Assembly: GCA_016787895.1 (NCBI GenBank)
Contig: JAEUTN010000003.1
Location: 1 to 64,000 of the forward strand
Source: Bacteroidia bacterium
GTDB lineage: Bacteria > Bacteroidota > Bacteroidia > B-17B0 > Aurantibacillaceae
Direction: 5' to 3'
DNA length: 64,000 nucleotides
Below, piece after piece: positions 6,647 through 13,572 of the stretch (positions within the stretch are counted from its first letter, which is position 1; the number at the start of each line of letters is the position of its first letter). The translations under genes and the position numbers were made by a program. The notes under the pieces were generated by a model. The model was given only the letters and a program-made list of their open reading frames with translations. It was not told the DNA's origin and ran no database searches.

Positions 6647-8001
6647 CAGAATTTTGCAGGAATACCGGTGTAATTAAACGGGGTGATGGCCTTGAGTTCT
6701 TTTTTAACGGCGGCACTCACCTTTAAACCATCAATAAATTGGTGCAGGGTAGTGCGGTTAATAGCTGTGTTGGTTCGGGTAAGGTCTTTCAAGGCTTCGT
6801 AAGGTTTTGGGTAGCCCTCGCGACGCAAAATGGTTTGTATGGCTTCGGCCACCACCGCCCAATTGTCTTCAAGGTCGGCTTGTATGGCGTTTTGATTCAG
6901 AATAAGTTTGTTCAGTCCCTTACTTAAACTTTGGTAAGCAATCAGGCTATGAGCTAAAGGAACGCCCAGGTTGCGCAGCACGGTGCTGTCGGTAAGATCG
7001 CGTTGTAAACGGGACACCGGTAATTTGGCGGCTAAAAATTCAAGCAGGGCATTGCTCATGCCCAGGTTGCCTTCGGCGTTTTCAAAATCAATGGGGTTTA
7101 CTTTATGCGGCATGGCGGAGGAGCCCACTTCCCCGGCCTTGAGCTGTTGTTTAAAATAATCCATGCTGATATAGGTCCATACATCGCGACTAAGATCAAT
7201 CAGAATGGTGTTGATGCGTTTTAAGGCATCGCAATAGGCCGCCAGATTATCGTAATGCTCAATTTGTGTGGTGTGTTGTGAACGGCTTAGGCCCAAAGCG
7301 GAATTCACAAACTGATTTGCAAATTTCACCCAGTCTGTTTTTGGATACGCCACGTGGTGGGCGTTAAAATTACCGGTGGCTCCGCCAAATTTAGCGGAGT
7401 AGGGCACCGCTTTCAGTTGCAGCAGTTGAAGGTTTAAACGCTCCACAAACACAAGGATTTCTTTTCCAAGGGTGGTGGGGGAGGCGGCCTGACCGTGGGT
7501 GCGGGCCAGCATGGAAACGGATTTCCAGTCTTTGGCTTGTTTGCTGAGAACTTTTATCAGCTGTTCAATAGCGGGGAACAGCACAGTTTGGCTCGCATCT
7601 TTTAAGGAAAGAGGGATGCTGGTGTTGTTCACATCCTGAGAGGTTAAACCAAAATGAACGTATTCGAGTGAAGCCGCAAAGCCCAGTTTTTGAAGTTTTT
7701 CTTTTACAAAGTATTCCACGGCTTTCACGTCATGGTTGGTGGTTTTTTCGGTGTCTTTTATTTTTTGCGCATCGGCTAAACTAAATTTGCTATAGATGTC
7801 GCGAAGTTGTTTGGCCTGGGAGGCATTCACTTTCGGAAAACCTTTGAGTTTTTGAGCCGATAGGGCAATGAAATATTCGATTTCCACCAATACCCTGTAA
7901 CGGATAAGTCCGAATTCGGAGAAATAAGGGTCGAGCGCTTCGCTGTGTTTGCGGTAACGACCGTCTACCGGAGAAATGGCTGTGAGTGAGTCGAGATTCA
8001 T
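6646..8001 (-). CDS. purB: Adenylosuccinate lyase
   Basis: A 451-residue member of the fumarase/aspartase superfamily. It catalyses two steps of purine synthesis: SAICAR to AICAR plus fumarate, and adenylosuccinate to AMP plus fumarate. It is the E. coli-type PurB, beginning MNLDSLTAISPVDGRYR. The superfamily signature SSAMPHKVNPIDFENAEGN holds the catalytic serine loop, TTNHDVKAVEYF is the N-terminal substrate block, and ARTHGQAASPTT holds the general-acid histidine. Its length is near the E. coli protein's 456. It is first in a two-gene unit with the orphan protein downstream. Upstream is the 386-bp gap that contains structured repeat C. Confidence 0.97.
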   Translation of the reverse strand: MNLDSLTAISPVDGRYRKHSEALDPYFSEFGLIRYRVLVEIEYFIALSAQKLKGFPKVNASQAKQLRDIYSKFSLADAQKIKDTEKTTNHDVKAVEYFVKEKLQKLGFAASLEYVHFGLTSQDVNNTSIPLSLKDASQTVLFPAIEQLIKVLSKQAKDWKSVSMLARTHGQAASPTTLGKEILVFVERLNLQLLQLKAVPYSAKFGGATGNFNAHHVAYPKTDWVKFANQFVNSALGLSRSQHTTQIEHYDNLAAYCDALKRINTILIDLSRDVWTYISMDYFKQQLKAGEVGSSAMPHKVNPIDFENAEGNLGMSNALLEFLAAKLPVSRLQRDLTDSTVLRNLGVPLAHSLIAYQSLSKGLNKLILNQNAIQADLEDNWAVVAEAIQTILRREGYPKPYEALKDLTRTNTAINRTTLHQFIDGLKVSAAVKKELKAITPFNYTGIPAKF

Positions 8002-8078
8002 AAAATTGCAAAGGGCAAAGATACGCTAAAAGCGGGGAAGAAAGACAAATATTTATGGTGGATAGGTTGTTCTGAAAG

Positions 8079-8313
8079 TCCGGGGAACCGTGCGAGGTCC
8101 GAAGGACTCCTTCGGAGGATGCGAAAGGTTTAGCCACCGCAAGGGGAGTGCCGTAAAGCGGCACCTCGCCTGAGGAGGCCGTAGCCTGTAGCAGCCCGAC
8201 CCCGACAAACAGGGCAAATTTTGCCATTGAAATAAAAGGTTGTTCGTGAAATGAATCGCAAATTCATTCAATATGCTAAAGGATTTAGCCCTGTTTCGTC
8301 GGGGGGGCGCCCA
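8079..8313 (-). repeat. Structured GC-rich intergenic repeat, copy C
   Basis: Fills the 386-bp gap 8002-8387 apart from the arsR promoter. On the minus strand it starts GGGCGCCCC near 8313-8305. Hairpin I pairs 8288-8304 (GCCCTGTTTCGTCGGGG) with 8200-8215 (CCCCGACAAACAGGGC). Its 72-nt loop holds smaller palindromes (GCTAAA-GGA-TTTAGC at 8275-8289, GGCAAATTTTGCC at 8213-8225). After the linker GGTCGGGCTGC come nested stems CCTC-GCCT-GAGG (8164-8175), GTGCCG/CGGCAC (8148-8164) and TCCGAAGG-ACT-CCTTCGGA (8098-8116). The left border is uncertain. An overlapping 145-aa frame on the minus strand is a by-product. Confidence 0.7.
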
Positions 8314-8349
8314 AATGCTTCAAACTTTTAGAATAAGTGTTAAAAGGCA

Positions 8350-8383
8350 TTGGGGTATAAAAAATTAATCGTAATATTGCGAT
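8350..8383 (+). promoter_or_regulatory. arsR promoter with overlapping ArsR operator
   Basis: The palindrome ATCGTAATATTGCGAT at 8368-8383 (14 of 16 positions symmetric, ATCG-N8-CGAT) ends 4 nt before the arsR start codon. It overlaps a -7 box, TAATATTG (8372-8379, one mismatch to TAnnTTTG), which is preceded at 19 nt spacing by TTG (8350-8352) as a -33 element. ArsR bound here would block the polymerase, and arsenite or a similar ligand would release it. The predicted transcript start is at or next to the ATG, so the mRNA would be nearly leaderless. Confidence 0.75.
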
Positions 8384-8387
8384 AGAA

Positions 8388-8717
8388 ATGGGACTCACAA
8401 AATCTGCCGAATTTTCGGCCAAAGACAATAAAATTGCCGCTTATGCCAAAGCGCTGGCGCATCCCGCGCGGGTGGCCATACTGCGTTTGCTGTTAAAAAA
8501 ACAATCCTGCATTTGCGGCGACATTGTGGAAGAACTTCCGCTTTCGCAAAGCACGGTATCGCAGCACCTGCGTGAACTCAAAGAGGCCGGCCTGATAAAA
8601 GGCGATGTGGAAGGTGTAAAAGTGTGTTATTGTATTGACGAGAAAGAATGGGAGCAAGCCAAACAGCAGTTGGAAGCTTTACTGAATACTCCGGTTTCGA
8701 AAATAAAATGTTGTTAA
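8388..8717 (+). CDS. arsR: ArsR/SmtB-family metalloregulator
   Basis: A 109-residue winged-helix repressor that senses arsenite or a related thiophilic metalloid and controls the operon that follows. The winged HTH spans about residues 15-90, with the recognition helix around [20 protein letters not shown]. The CICG motif (residues about 43-46) in the dimer-side helix is a likely metalloid site, comparable in position to the ELCVCDL motif of classical ArsR. A terminal KCC adds two more possible ligands. It is first in the operon arsR-DUF6428-arsC-acr3, and a palindromic operator lies directly upstream. Confidence 0.92.
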   Translation: MGLTKSAEFSAKDNKIAAYAKALAHPARVAILRLLLKKQSCICGDIVEELPLSQSTVSQHLRELKEAGLIKGDVEGVKVCYCIDEKEWEQAKQQLEALLNTPVSKIKCC

Positions 8718-8734
8718 ACTTAAAATCAATCACC

Positions 8735-9211
8735 ATGAAATTATCTGAATTTAAAACTGCCCTGAACCATGTTAAACAATTGCACTTCGATTTACCCGAT
8801 GGCAAGGCTGTGCCGGCACATTTTCACCTGACCGAAATTGGTTTGCTGACCCGCGATTTTATTGATTGTGGTGGTACCAAACGTTTGGAAAAAACAGTAA
8901 ACATGCAGTTTTGGGAGGCCAATGATTTTGATCACCGTCTAAGTCCTGAAAAATTGCTCGGCATCATCGATCTTTCTGCTGACATATTAAAAGATGGGGA
9001 TTATGAAGTGGAGGTGGAATACCAAAGTTCAACCATTGGTAAATACCATTTGGCCTTTGATGGTGAACGTTTTAAATTACTGAATACCAAAACGGCCTGT
9101 CTGGCCTCTGATCAATGCGGGGTACCGGCTGCCAAACCAAAAGTAAAACTGGCAGAATTACAAACTGCACCTGCAGGCGCTTGTTGCACACCGGGTGGGG
9201 GCTGTAGTTAA
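8735..9211 (+). CDS. DUF6428 family protein of the arsenic operon
   Basis: A 158-residue protein that I recognise as the DUF6428 family, which in Bacteroidota sits between arsR and the ArsC-like gene. It has no signal or membrane helix. Residues 1-125 form an alpha/beta domain (HFHLTEIGLLTRDFIDCGGT near 26-45). The end is rich in cysteine: ACLASDQCG near 128-136 and a terminal ACCTPGGGCS. These thiols could bind arsenite, so a chaperone or delivery role is plausible but unproven. The start at 8735 is chosen because it begins the conserved MKLSEFK. Upstream in-frame codons overlap arsR. It follows arsR by 17 nt and precedes the phosphatase-fold gene by 23 nt. Confidence 0.8.
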   Translation: MKLSEFKTALNHVKQLHFDLPDGKAVPAHFHLTEIGLLTRDFIDCGGTKRLEKTVNMQFWEANDFDHRLSPEKLLGIIDLSADILKDGDYEVEVEYQSSTIGKYHLAFDGERFKLLNTKTACLASDQCGVPAAKPKVKLAELQTAPAGACCTPGGGCS

Positions 9212-9234
9212 ATAGTACATAAGCACAATCCACC

Positions 9235-9849
9235 ATGAATCAGAACATTTCTGTTTACCTCAGGCGTTGTTTATCGGCCATAGAAGGCATTTCGCCGGAG
9301 CGAAAGAAACTACTGGATCAATTGGTGGCGTATTTGCAAAACAAACACCACAGAGCGGAAGAAACCCACTTGATTTACATTTGCACACACAACTCCAGGC
9401 GCAGTCATTTTGCACAGGTGTGGGCTCAATTGGCCGCGGAGTATTATGGTTTTTACAGGGTGAAAGTATTTTCAGGCGGAACAGAGGTCACCCGTGTGCA
9501 TCCCAATACCATAGCGGCTTTTCAAAGGGCCGGCTTTGAGGTAAAGCTTAGCGGAACTCCGAACAACCCGCACGTGGAATTGCTGTATGGAGGGCAACAG
9601 TCCATGTTGTGTTTTTCAAAAGAATACCATCACTCCGGCAATCCTCAAAAAGATTTTGCGGCCATTATGACCTGCTCTGAAGCAGAAGAAAATTGTCCGT
9701 TTATACCCGGGGCCGAATTTCGTTTGGGTACTACGTATGCCGACCCAAAAGCTTTTGATGGAAGCCCGGAGCAGGACAAAGCTTACGATGAGCGTTGCGC
9801 GCAAATTGCCACAGAATGCCTGTACGTTTTTTCAAAACTAAAACACTAA
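9235..9849 (+). CDS. ArsC-like low-molecular-weight phosphatase-fold protein
   Basis: A 204-residue protein of the LMW protein tyrosine phosphatase/thioredoxin-coupled arsenate reductase fold, probably reducing arsenate to arsenite for export. The phosphate-binding loop CTHNSRR (C50 to R56, C-x5-R) follows a beta strand (THLIYI). A long N-terminal helical extension of about 44 residues precedes it. Later ENCPFIPGAEFR and YADPKAFDG give the general-acid region, and a cysteine at ENCPF may be the resolving thiol. These marks favour arsenate reductase, and so does the operon, but a true phosphatase cannot be excluded. The next gene starts 4 nt after the stop. Confidence 0.85.
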   Translation: MNQNISVYLRRCLSAIEGISPERKKLLDQLVAYLQNKHHRAEETHLIYICTHNSRRSHFAQVWAQLAAEYYGFYRVKVFSGGTEVTRVHPNTIAAFQRAGFEVKLSGTPNNPHVELLYGGQQSMLCFSKEYHHSGNPQKDFAAIMTCSEAEENCPFIPGAEFRLGTTYADPKAFDGSPEQDKAYDERCAQIATECLYVFSKLKH

Positions 9850-9853
9850 ATGT

Positions 9854-10921
9854 ATGCCAGAACACACTGAAGGTGCCGTAAATACAGGTAAAAGTAAACG
9901 CCTGTCGTTTGTTGACCGCTTTTTAACCTTATGGATTTTTTCGGCCATGGTACTTGGTGTAGGTTTAGGCTATTTTTTTCCGGGGATTTCAGTTTATCTG
10001 CAAAGTGGTTCCGGTACTACCAATTGGCCTTTAGCCATTGGATTAATTCTGATGATGTATCCGCCATTGGTAAAAGTAAGGTTTGAAAAAATCCCGTTGC
10101 TTTTTAAAAACCTCAAATTACTGTTCATCACCCTTTTTATTACCTGGATTGTGGGTCCCTTTATCATGTTTTTGCTCGCCCTGTTGTTTTTAAAAGGTTC
10201 GCCCGATTACATGACCGGCCTTATTATTATTGGCCTGGCGCCCTGCATTGCCATGGTGATTGTGTGGAACGAACTGGCCGGAGGAAACAGAGAATACGTG
10301 GCCGGCTTGGTGGGTATTAATGCCTTGTTACAGGTGTTCTTTTTTAGTGTATACGCTTATTTTTATCTGGAAATCATGTTGCCTTTGTTTGGGGTGCATG
10401 GCCTCAGTTTGGATGTGAGCATTTCGCAAATTGCCGGCACGGTGGGGATTTATTTGGGCATTCCCTTTGTGGCAGCGGTGTTGAGCCGTTACTTGATTAT
10501 TTATGCGAAAGGTGAGGATTGGCTGAACCGAAAATTTATTCCTGCGGTTTCTCCCATTACCTTACTGGCTTTGTTATTCACCATTGTAGTGATGTTTGTG
10601 TTTAAAGGAGAGTTGATTGTTCAATTGCCTTTGGATGTGCTAAAAGTGGCTTTGCCTTTACTGATCTTTTTTGTAATCCTATTTTTTCTAACATTTTTTA
10701 TCAGCAAGGCGGCGGGGGCAGGCTATGCCGAAAATGCGGCCATTTCTTTTACGGCTTCGGGCAACAATTTTGAGCTGGCCATTGCTGTAGCCATTGGTGT
10801 ATTTGGTATTCAGAGCGGGCAGGCCTTCGCGGGTGTGATTGGCCCTTTGGTGGAAGTGCCCGTGCTCATCCTGCTGGTAAGGGTCTCGCAATGGTTGAAG
10901 CGCAGGTATTACACGGACTGA
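9854..10921 (+). CDS. acr3: ACR3-family arsenite efflux transporter
   Basis: A 355-residue inner-membrane protein with about ten hydrophobic helices, driving arsenite export. ACR3 landmarks are visible: MYPPLVKVRFEK after TM2, GLAPCIAMVIVWNELAGG (about 132-149) with the conserved cysteine thought to contact arsenite, and FTASGNNFELAIAVAIG near 294-310 including the conserved glutamate. A charged N-terminal tail of about 20 residues precedes TM1. It is the last arsenic gene of the operon and lies 4 nt after the ArsC-like gene. Length and motif content fit the bacterial ACR3 group rather than the unrelated ArsB. Confidence 0.94.
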   Translation: MPEHTEGAVNTGKSKRLSFVDRFLTLWIFSAMVLGVGLGYFFPGISVYLQSGSGTTNWPLAIGLILMMYPPLVKVRFEKIPLLFKNLKLLFITLFITWIVGPFIMFLLALLFLKGSPDYMTGLIIIGLAPCIAMVIVWNELAGGNREYVAGLVGINALLQVFFFSVYAYFYLEIMLPLFGVHGLSLDVSISQIAGTVGIYLGIPFVAAVLSRYLIIYAKGEDWLNRKFIPAVSPITLLALLFTIVVMFVFKGELIVQLPLDVLKVALPLLIFFVILFFLTFFISKAAGAGYAENAAISFTASGNNFELAIAVAIGVFGIQSGQAFAGVIGPLVEVPVLILLVRVSQWLKRRYYTD

Positions 10922-10938
10922 GCCTTTAAAATTTTGAT

Positions 10939-10946
10939 TACTTTTG
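10939..10946 (+). promoter_or_regulatory. Candidate -7 box for mtaB
   Basis: TACTTTTG matches TAnnTTTG exactly and ends 4 nt before the mtaB start, implying a nearly leaderless transcript. No TTG was found at the expected -33 spacing, so co-transcription from the arsenic operon remains possible. Confidence 0.4.
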
Positions 10947-10950
10947 CGCC

Positions 10951-12300
10951 ATGTTATTTTCGGGCAAAACCGTAGCCTTTCATACCCTGGGTTGTAAACT
11001 GAATTTTTCAGAAACTTCAGCCATTGGCCGTTTGTTTATGGAAAAGGGGTTTGAAAAACGCTCCTTTTCAGAGCCGGCGGATGTGTATGTGATCAACACC
11101 TGCTCGGTGACCGAAAATGCCGACCGGGAATGCAGAAGCATTGTTCGTAGCGCCTTGTCGCATAACCCGGACGCCTTTGTAGCCGTGGTGGGATGTTATG
11201 CGCAGTTAAAACCGGAGGAAATATCAAACATAGAAGGGGTGGATGTGGTGCTGGGGGCTACAGAAAAGTTTAAGCTGCTCAATTACATTCATTTTTCGGG
11301 CAAAAACCAAAACGCCCAAATACACAACTGCGAAATTTCGGAGGTCGATTTTTTTGTGGATGCCTTTAGTGTAGGCGACCGTACCCGTTCCTTTTTAAAA
11401 GTGCAGGACGGTTGTGATTATTCCTGTACGTTTTGCACTATCCCCTTAGCGCGTGGCAAAAGCCGCAGCGACACCATTGAAAACGTGCTGAACAACGCGC
11501 GCAAAATTGCAGAGGCCGGAGTGAAAGAAATTGTGTTAACCGGAGTGAACCTTGGAGATTTTGGTTACGGACAGGACATAAGTGCTGATACCAAAAAGAA
11601 AAAAGAACTCCGTTTTTTTGATTTGATAAAGGCTTTAGACGAGGTGGAGGGCACTGAACGTTTCAGAATTTCTTCTATTGAACCCAATTTGCTCAGCGAC
11701 GAAATTATTGAATTTGTTGCCGGCTCCAAACGATTTGTACCGCATTTTCACATCCCCTTGCAAAGTGGCAGCAACGCCATTTTAAAACGCATGAAACGCC
11801 GGTATTTAAGAGAATTGTATACCGAGCGGGTGGCTAAAATCAAATCCCTGATGCCGGAGGCCTGTATAGGTGTGGATGTGATTGTGGGTTTTCCGGGCGA
11901 AACCGAAGCGCATTTTCTTGAAACCTACGAGTACCTTAAATCTCTGGATATTTCTTACCTGCACGTGTTTACCTACAGTGAGCGCGATAACACCGAGGCC
12001 ATTCACATGCAGGGTGTAGTGCCTATTCCTGAAAGGAAAAAACGCAATAAAATGCTTAGAATACTGTCAGCCAAAAAACTCAGGGCTTTTTATGAAAGCC
12101 AATTGGGGAAAGAGGTTGAAGTATTGTTTGAAGAAGAAAATAAAAACGGCTTCATTTACGGGTACAGCAAAAATTACCTGAGGGTAAAGCTGCCCTTCAA
12201 TAAAAAGCTGGTGAATACCACCGTGTCTTTAGCTGTTGAAAGCATTGACGAAGAGGGTGTGATGATTGGCGCTGTTACAATTACAGAGGCGGTTTTGTAG
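10951..12300 (+). CDS. mtaB: tRNA t6A37 methylthiotransferase MtaB
   Basis: A 449-residue radical-SAM methylthiotransferase that converts N6-threonylcarbamoyladenosine at position 37 of ANN-decoding tRNAs to the 2-methylthio form. The N-terminal UPF0004 domain has cluster cysteines C15, C51 and C82. The radical-SAM domain has CDYSCTFC (C155, C159, C162). A C-terminal TRAM-like segment binds RNA (EVEVLFEEENKNGFIYGYSKNYL). HTLGCKLNFSE and the overall layout separate MtaB from MiaB and RimO. It lies 29 nt after acr3 on the same strand, with its own -7-like box. A functional tie to arsenic resistance is not implied. Confidence 0.95.
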   Translation: MLFSGKTVAFHTLGCKLNFSETSAIGRLFMEKGFEKRSFSEPADVYVINTCSVTENADRECRSIVRSALSHNPDAFVAVVGCYAQLKPEEISNIEGVDVVLGATEKFKLLNYIHFSGKNQNAQIHNCEISEVDFFVDAFSVGDRTRSFLKVQDGCDYSCTFCTIPLARGKSRSDTIENVLNNARKIAEAGVKEIVLTGVNLGDFGYGQDISADTKKKKELRFFDLIKALDEVEGTERFRISSIEPNLLSDEIIEFVAGSKRFVPHFHIPLQSGSNAILKRMKRRYLRELYTERVAKIKSLMPEACIGVDVIVGFPGETEAHFLETYEYLKSLDISYLHVFTYSERDNTEAIHMQGVVPIPERKKRNKMLRILSAKKLRAFYESQLGKEVEVLFEEENKNGFIYGYSKNYLRVKLPFNKKLVNTTVSLAVESIDEEGVMIGAVTITEAVL

Positions 12301-12342
12301 TGAGTGTTTAGTCCGTCATATTTCAGTTGACAAAAAGGAAAT

Positions 12343-12455
12343 AGACCACTCAGACACTAAGCGCACTAAGTTTCACTAAGAAAATTTGCTCCGTGTGACT
12401 CCCTGCCCGTTTGGTCAGGCGGGTGTGAAGTACTCTGTGACCTCTGTGGTTAAAT
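12343..12455. repeat. CACTAAG / CTCTGTG intergenic repeat
   Basis: Between the convergent mtaB and M48 genes. CACTAAG occurs three times (12355, 12364, 12374; periods 9 and 10), and CTCTGTG twice (12433, 12442; period 9). The outer words ACCAC (12346) and GTGGT (12447) are inverted. A GC-rich stem, CCCG...CGGG, sits between the two repeat blocks. This looks like a copy or remnant of the CACTAAG/CTCTGTG spacer sequences that recur in diverse bacterial genomes. No coding frame is present. Confidence 0.6.
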
Positions 12456-12479
12456 TAGTCGGCAGTACCCAATTAAAAA

Positions 12480-13280
12480 TCAATACGGTTTGTAGTATTT
12501 TTTAGCCTCGGGCATAAAGGCCTGCAAATCGCGTATGCGGGTTTCGCTGCTGGGGTGGGTGCTTAAAAATTGTGGAGGGGATTGTCCACCGGATTTGGCC
12601 ATGCGTTGCCAGAACTCAATAGCCACTTCGGGATCGTAACCCGCCATGGCCGCAAAAATCAAGCCCATTTTATCGGCTTCTGTTTCGTGTTTACGACTGT
12701 AACTTAATGCTCCCAAACCGGTGGTGATGCCATAGGCCTGATTAAACAAATACTGGGTTTCAGCCGGTTTTTGAGAAACGGCAGTAGAAAGCACCGCGCC
12801 TCCGAACTGAATCATCATGCCCTGGCTCATGCGTTGGTTACCATGCCTTGCCACCGCGTGAGCAATTTCATGACCCATCACAATGGCCAAACCGGCTTCC
12901 GTTTCCGTTACAGGCAGTAAACCGGTGTACACCACCACTTTTCCACCCGGCATACACCAGGCGTTTACCACATTTTCATTCACCACATTAAATTCCCAAT
13001 TAAAGCCATTTAACTGCTTGCTGGCATTTTTTTGGGCGTAATAGCTTTCAACGGCCTTTTGAATTTTTTCGCCGCAGGTACGCACCAAAATTACATTGGG
13101 GTCGGATGCCGGCAGGGGAGGGTGTTCGTTCAAAAACTTCACATACTCACTCTCGCTCATTACAATAAGATCGCTTTCGGGAATGAGGGTCATGGATTTT
13201 TTACCGGTAACCACGTTGTGGTGACAGGAGAAAAATAAAACGGAAGCGAAAGTGGCCGCTAAAACCAGTTTAAGATTCAT
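12480..13280 (-). CDS. M48-family metalloprotease, putative lipoprotein
   Basis: A 266-residue zinc peptidase of the M48 group (HtpX/Oma1/BepA-like), probably tethered to a membrane on the periplasmic side for envelope quality control. The N-terminus is a lipoprotein signal ending in FFSC with C19 as the lipidated residue. HEIAH (137-141) is the zinc-binding HExxH, and the third ligand lies in the YSRKHETEADKMG motif. No TPR domain follows, so it is the short form. It starts 6 nt after the stop of clpS and probably shares the clpC-clpS transcript. It ends facing mtaB across the CACTAAG repeat. Confidence 0.92.
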   Translation of the reverse strand: MNLKLVLAATFASVLFFSCHHNVVTGKKSMTLIPESDLIVMSESEYVKFLNEHPPLPASDPNVILVRTCGEKIQKAVESYYAQKNASKQLNGFNWEFNVVNENVVNAWCMPGGKVVVYTGLLPVTETEAGLAIVMGHEIAHAVARHGNQRMSQGMMIQFGGAVLSTAVSQKPAETQYLFNQAYGITTGLGALSYSRKHETEADKMGLIFAAMAGYDPEVAIEFWQRMAKSGGQSPPQFLSTHPSSETRIRDLQAFMPEAKKYYKPY

Positions 13281-13286
13281 AGGCCA

Positions 13287-13571
13287 TTAACTTTCAATGC
13301 TCGCGCTCAAACCCCTGTCTAAAAGCGCCTCACACAAAGGTTTCAGCTCTTTAAAACTCCCGGTTTTTACCGCGCATCTGCCGGCATAATGCACCAGATA
13401 CGTGCATTGTTCGGCCTGAATTACATCGTGACGGCACACTTTAACGAGGGATTCAATCACAAAATCGAAGGTGTTCACCTCATCGTTATAAAGTACCAAT
13501 GCTTTTTTGTTTTCTACTTTTTCAAGTAAATCAAGGCTGTCTTCTTCCAGCCATTGTGTGTTATTCAACAT
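13287..13571 (-). CDS. clpS: ATP-dependent Clp protease adaptor ClpS
   Basis: A 94-residue adaptor that recognises N-degron substrates and passes them to a Clp ATPase. The core ALVLYNDEVNTFDFVIESL (about 29-47) carries the Asn-Asp of the substrate pocket. The following helices (QAEQCTYLVHYAGRCAVKTGSF) match the ClpS fold, and the last strand is short. It begins 1 nt after the stop of clpC and is followed closely by the M48 gene. In many proteobacteria clpS precedes clpA. Here it follows a ClpC-type ATPase, which therefore is its likely partner. Confidence 0.92.
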   Translation of the reverse strand: MLNNTQWLEEDSLDLLEKVENKKALVLYNDEVNTFDFVIESLVKVCRHDVIQAEQCTYLVHYAGRCAVKTGSFKELKPLCEALLDRGLSASIES

Positions 13572-13572
13572 C

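Noticed and set aside
7790..8271. Two open frames (145 and 72 aa) on the minus strand between purB and arsR
   Set aside because: They overlap purB or repeat C, have no recognisable content and are explained by the GC-rich palindromes.
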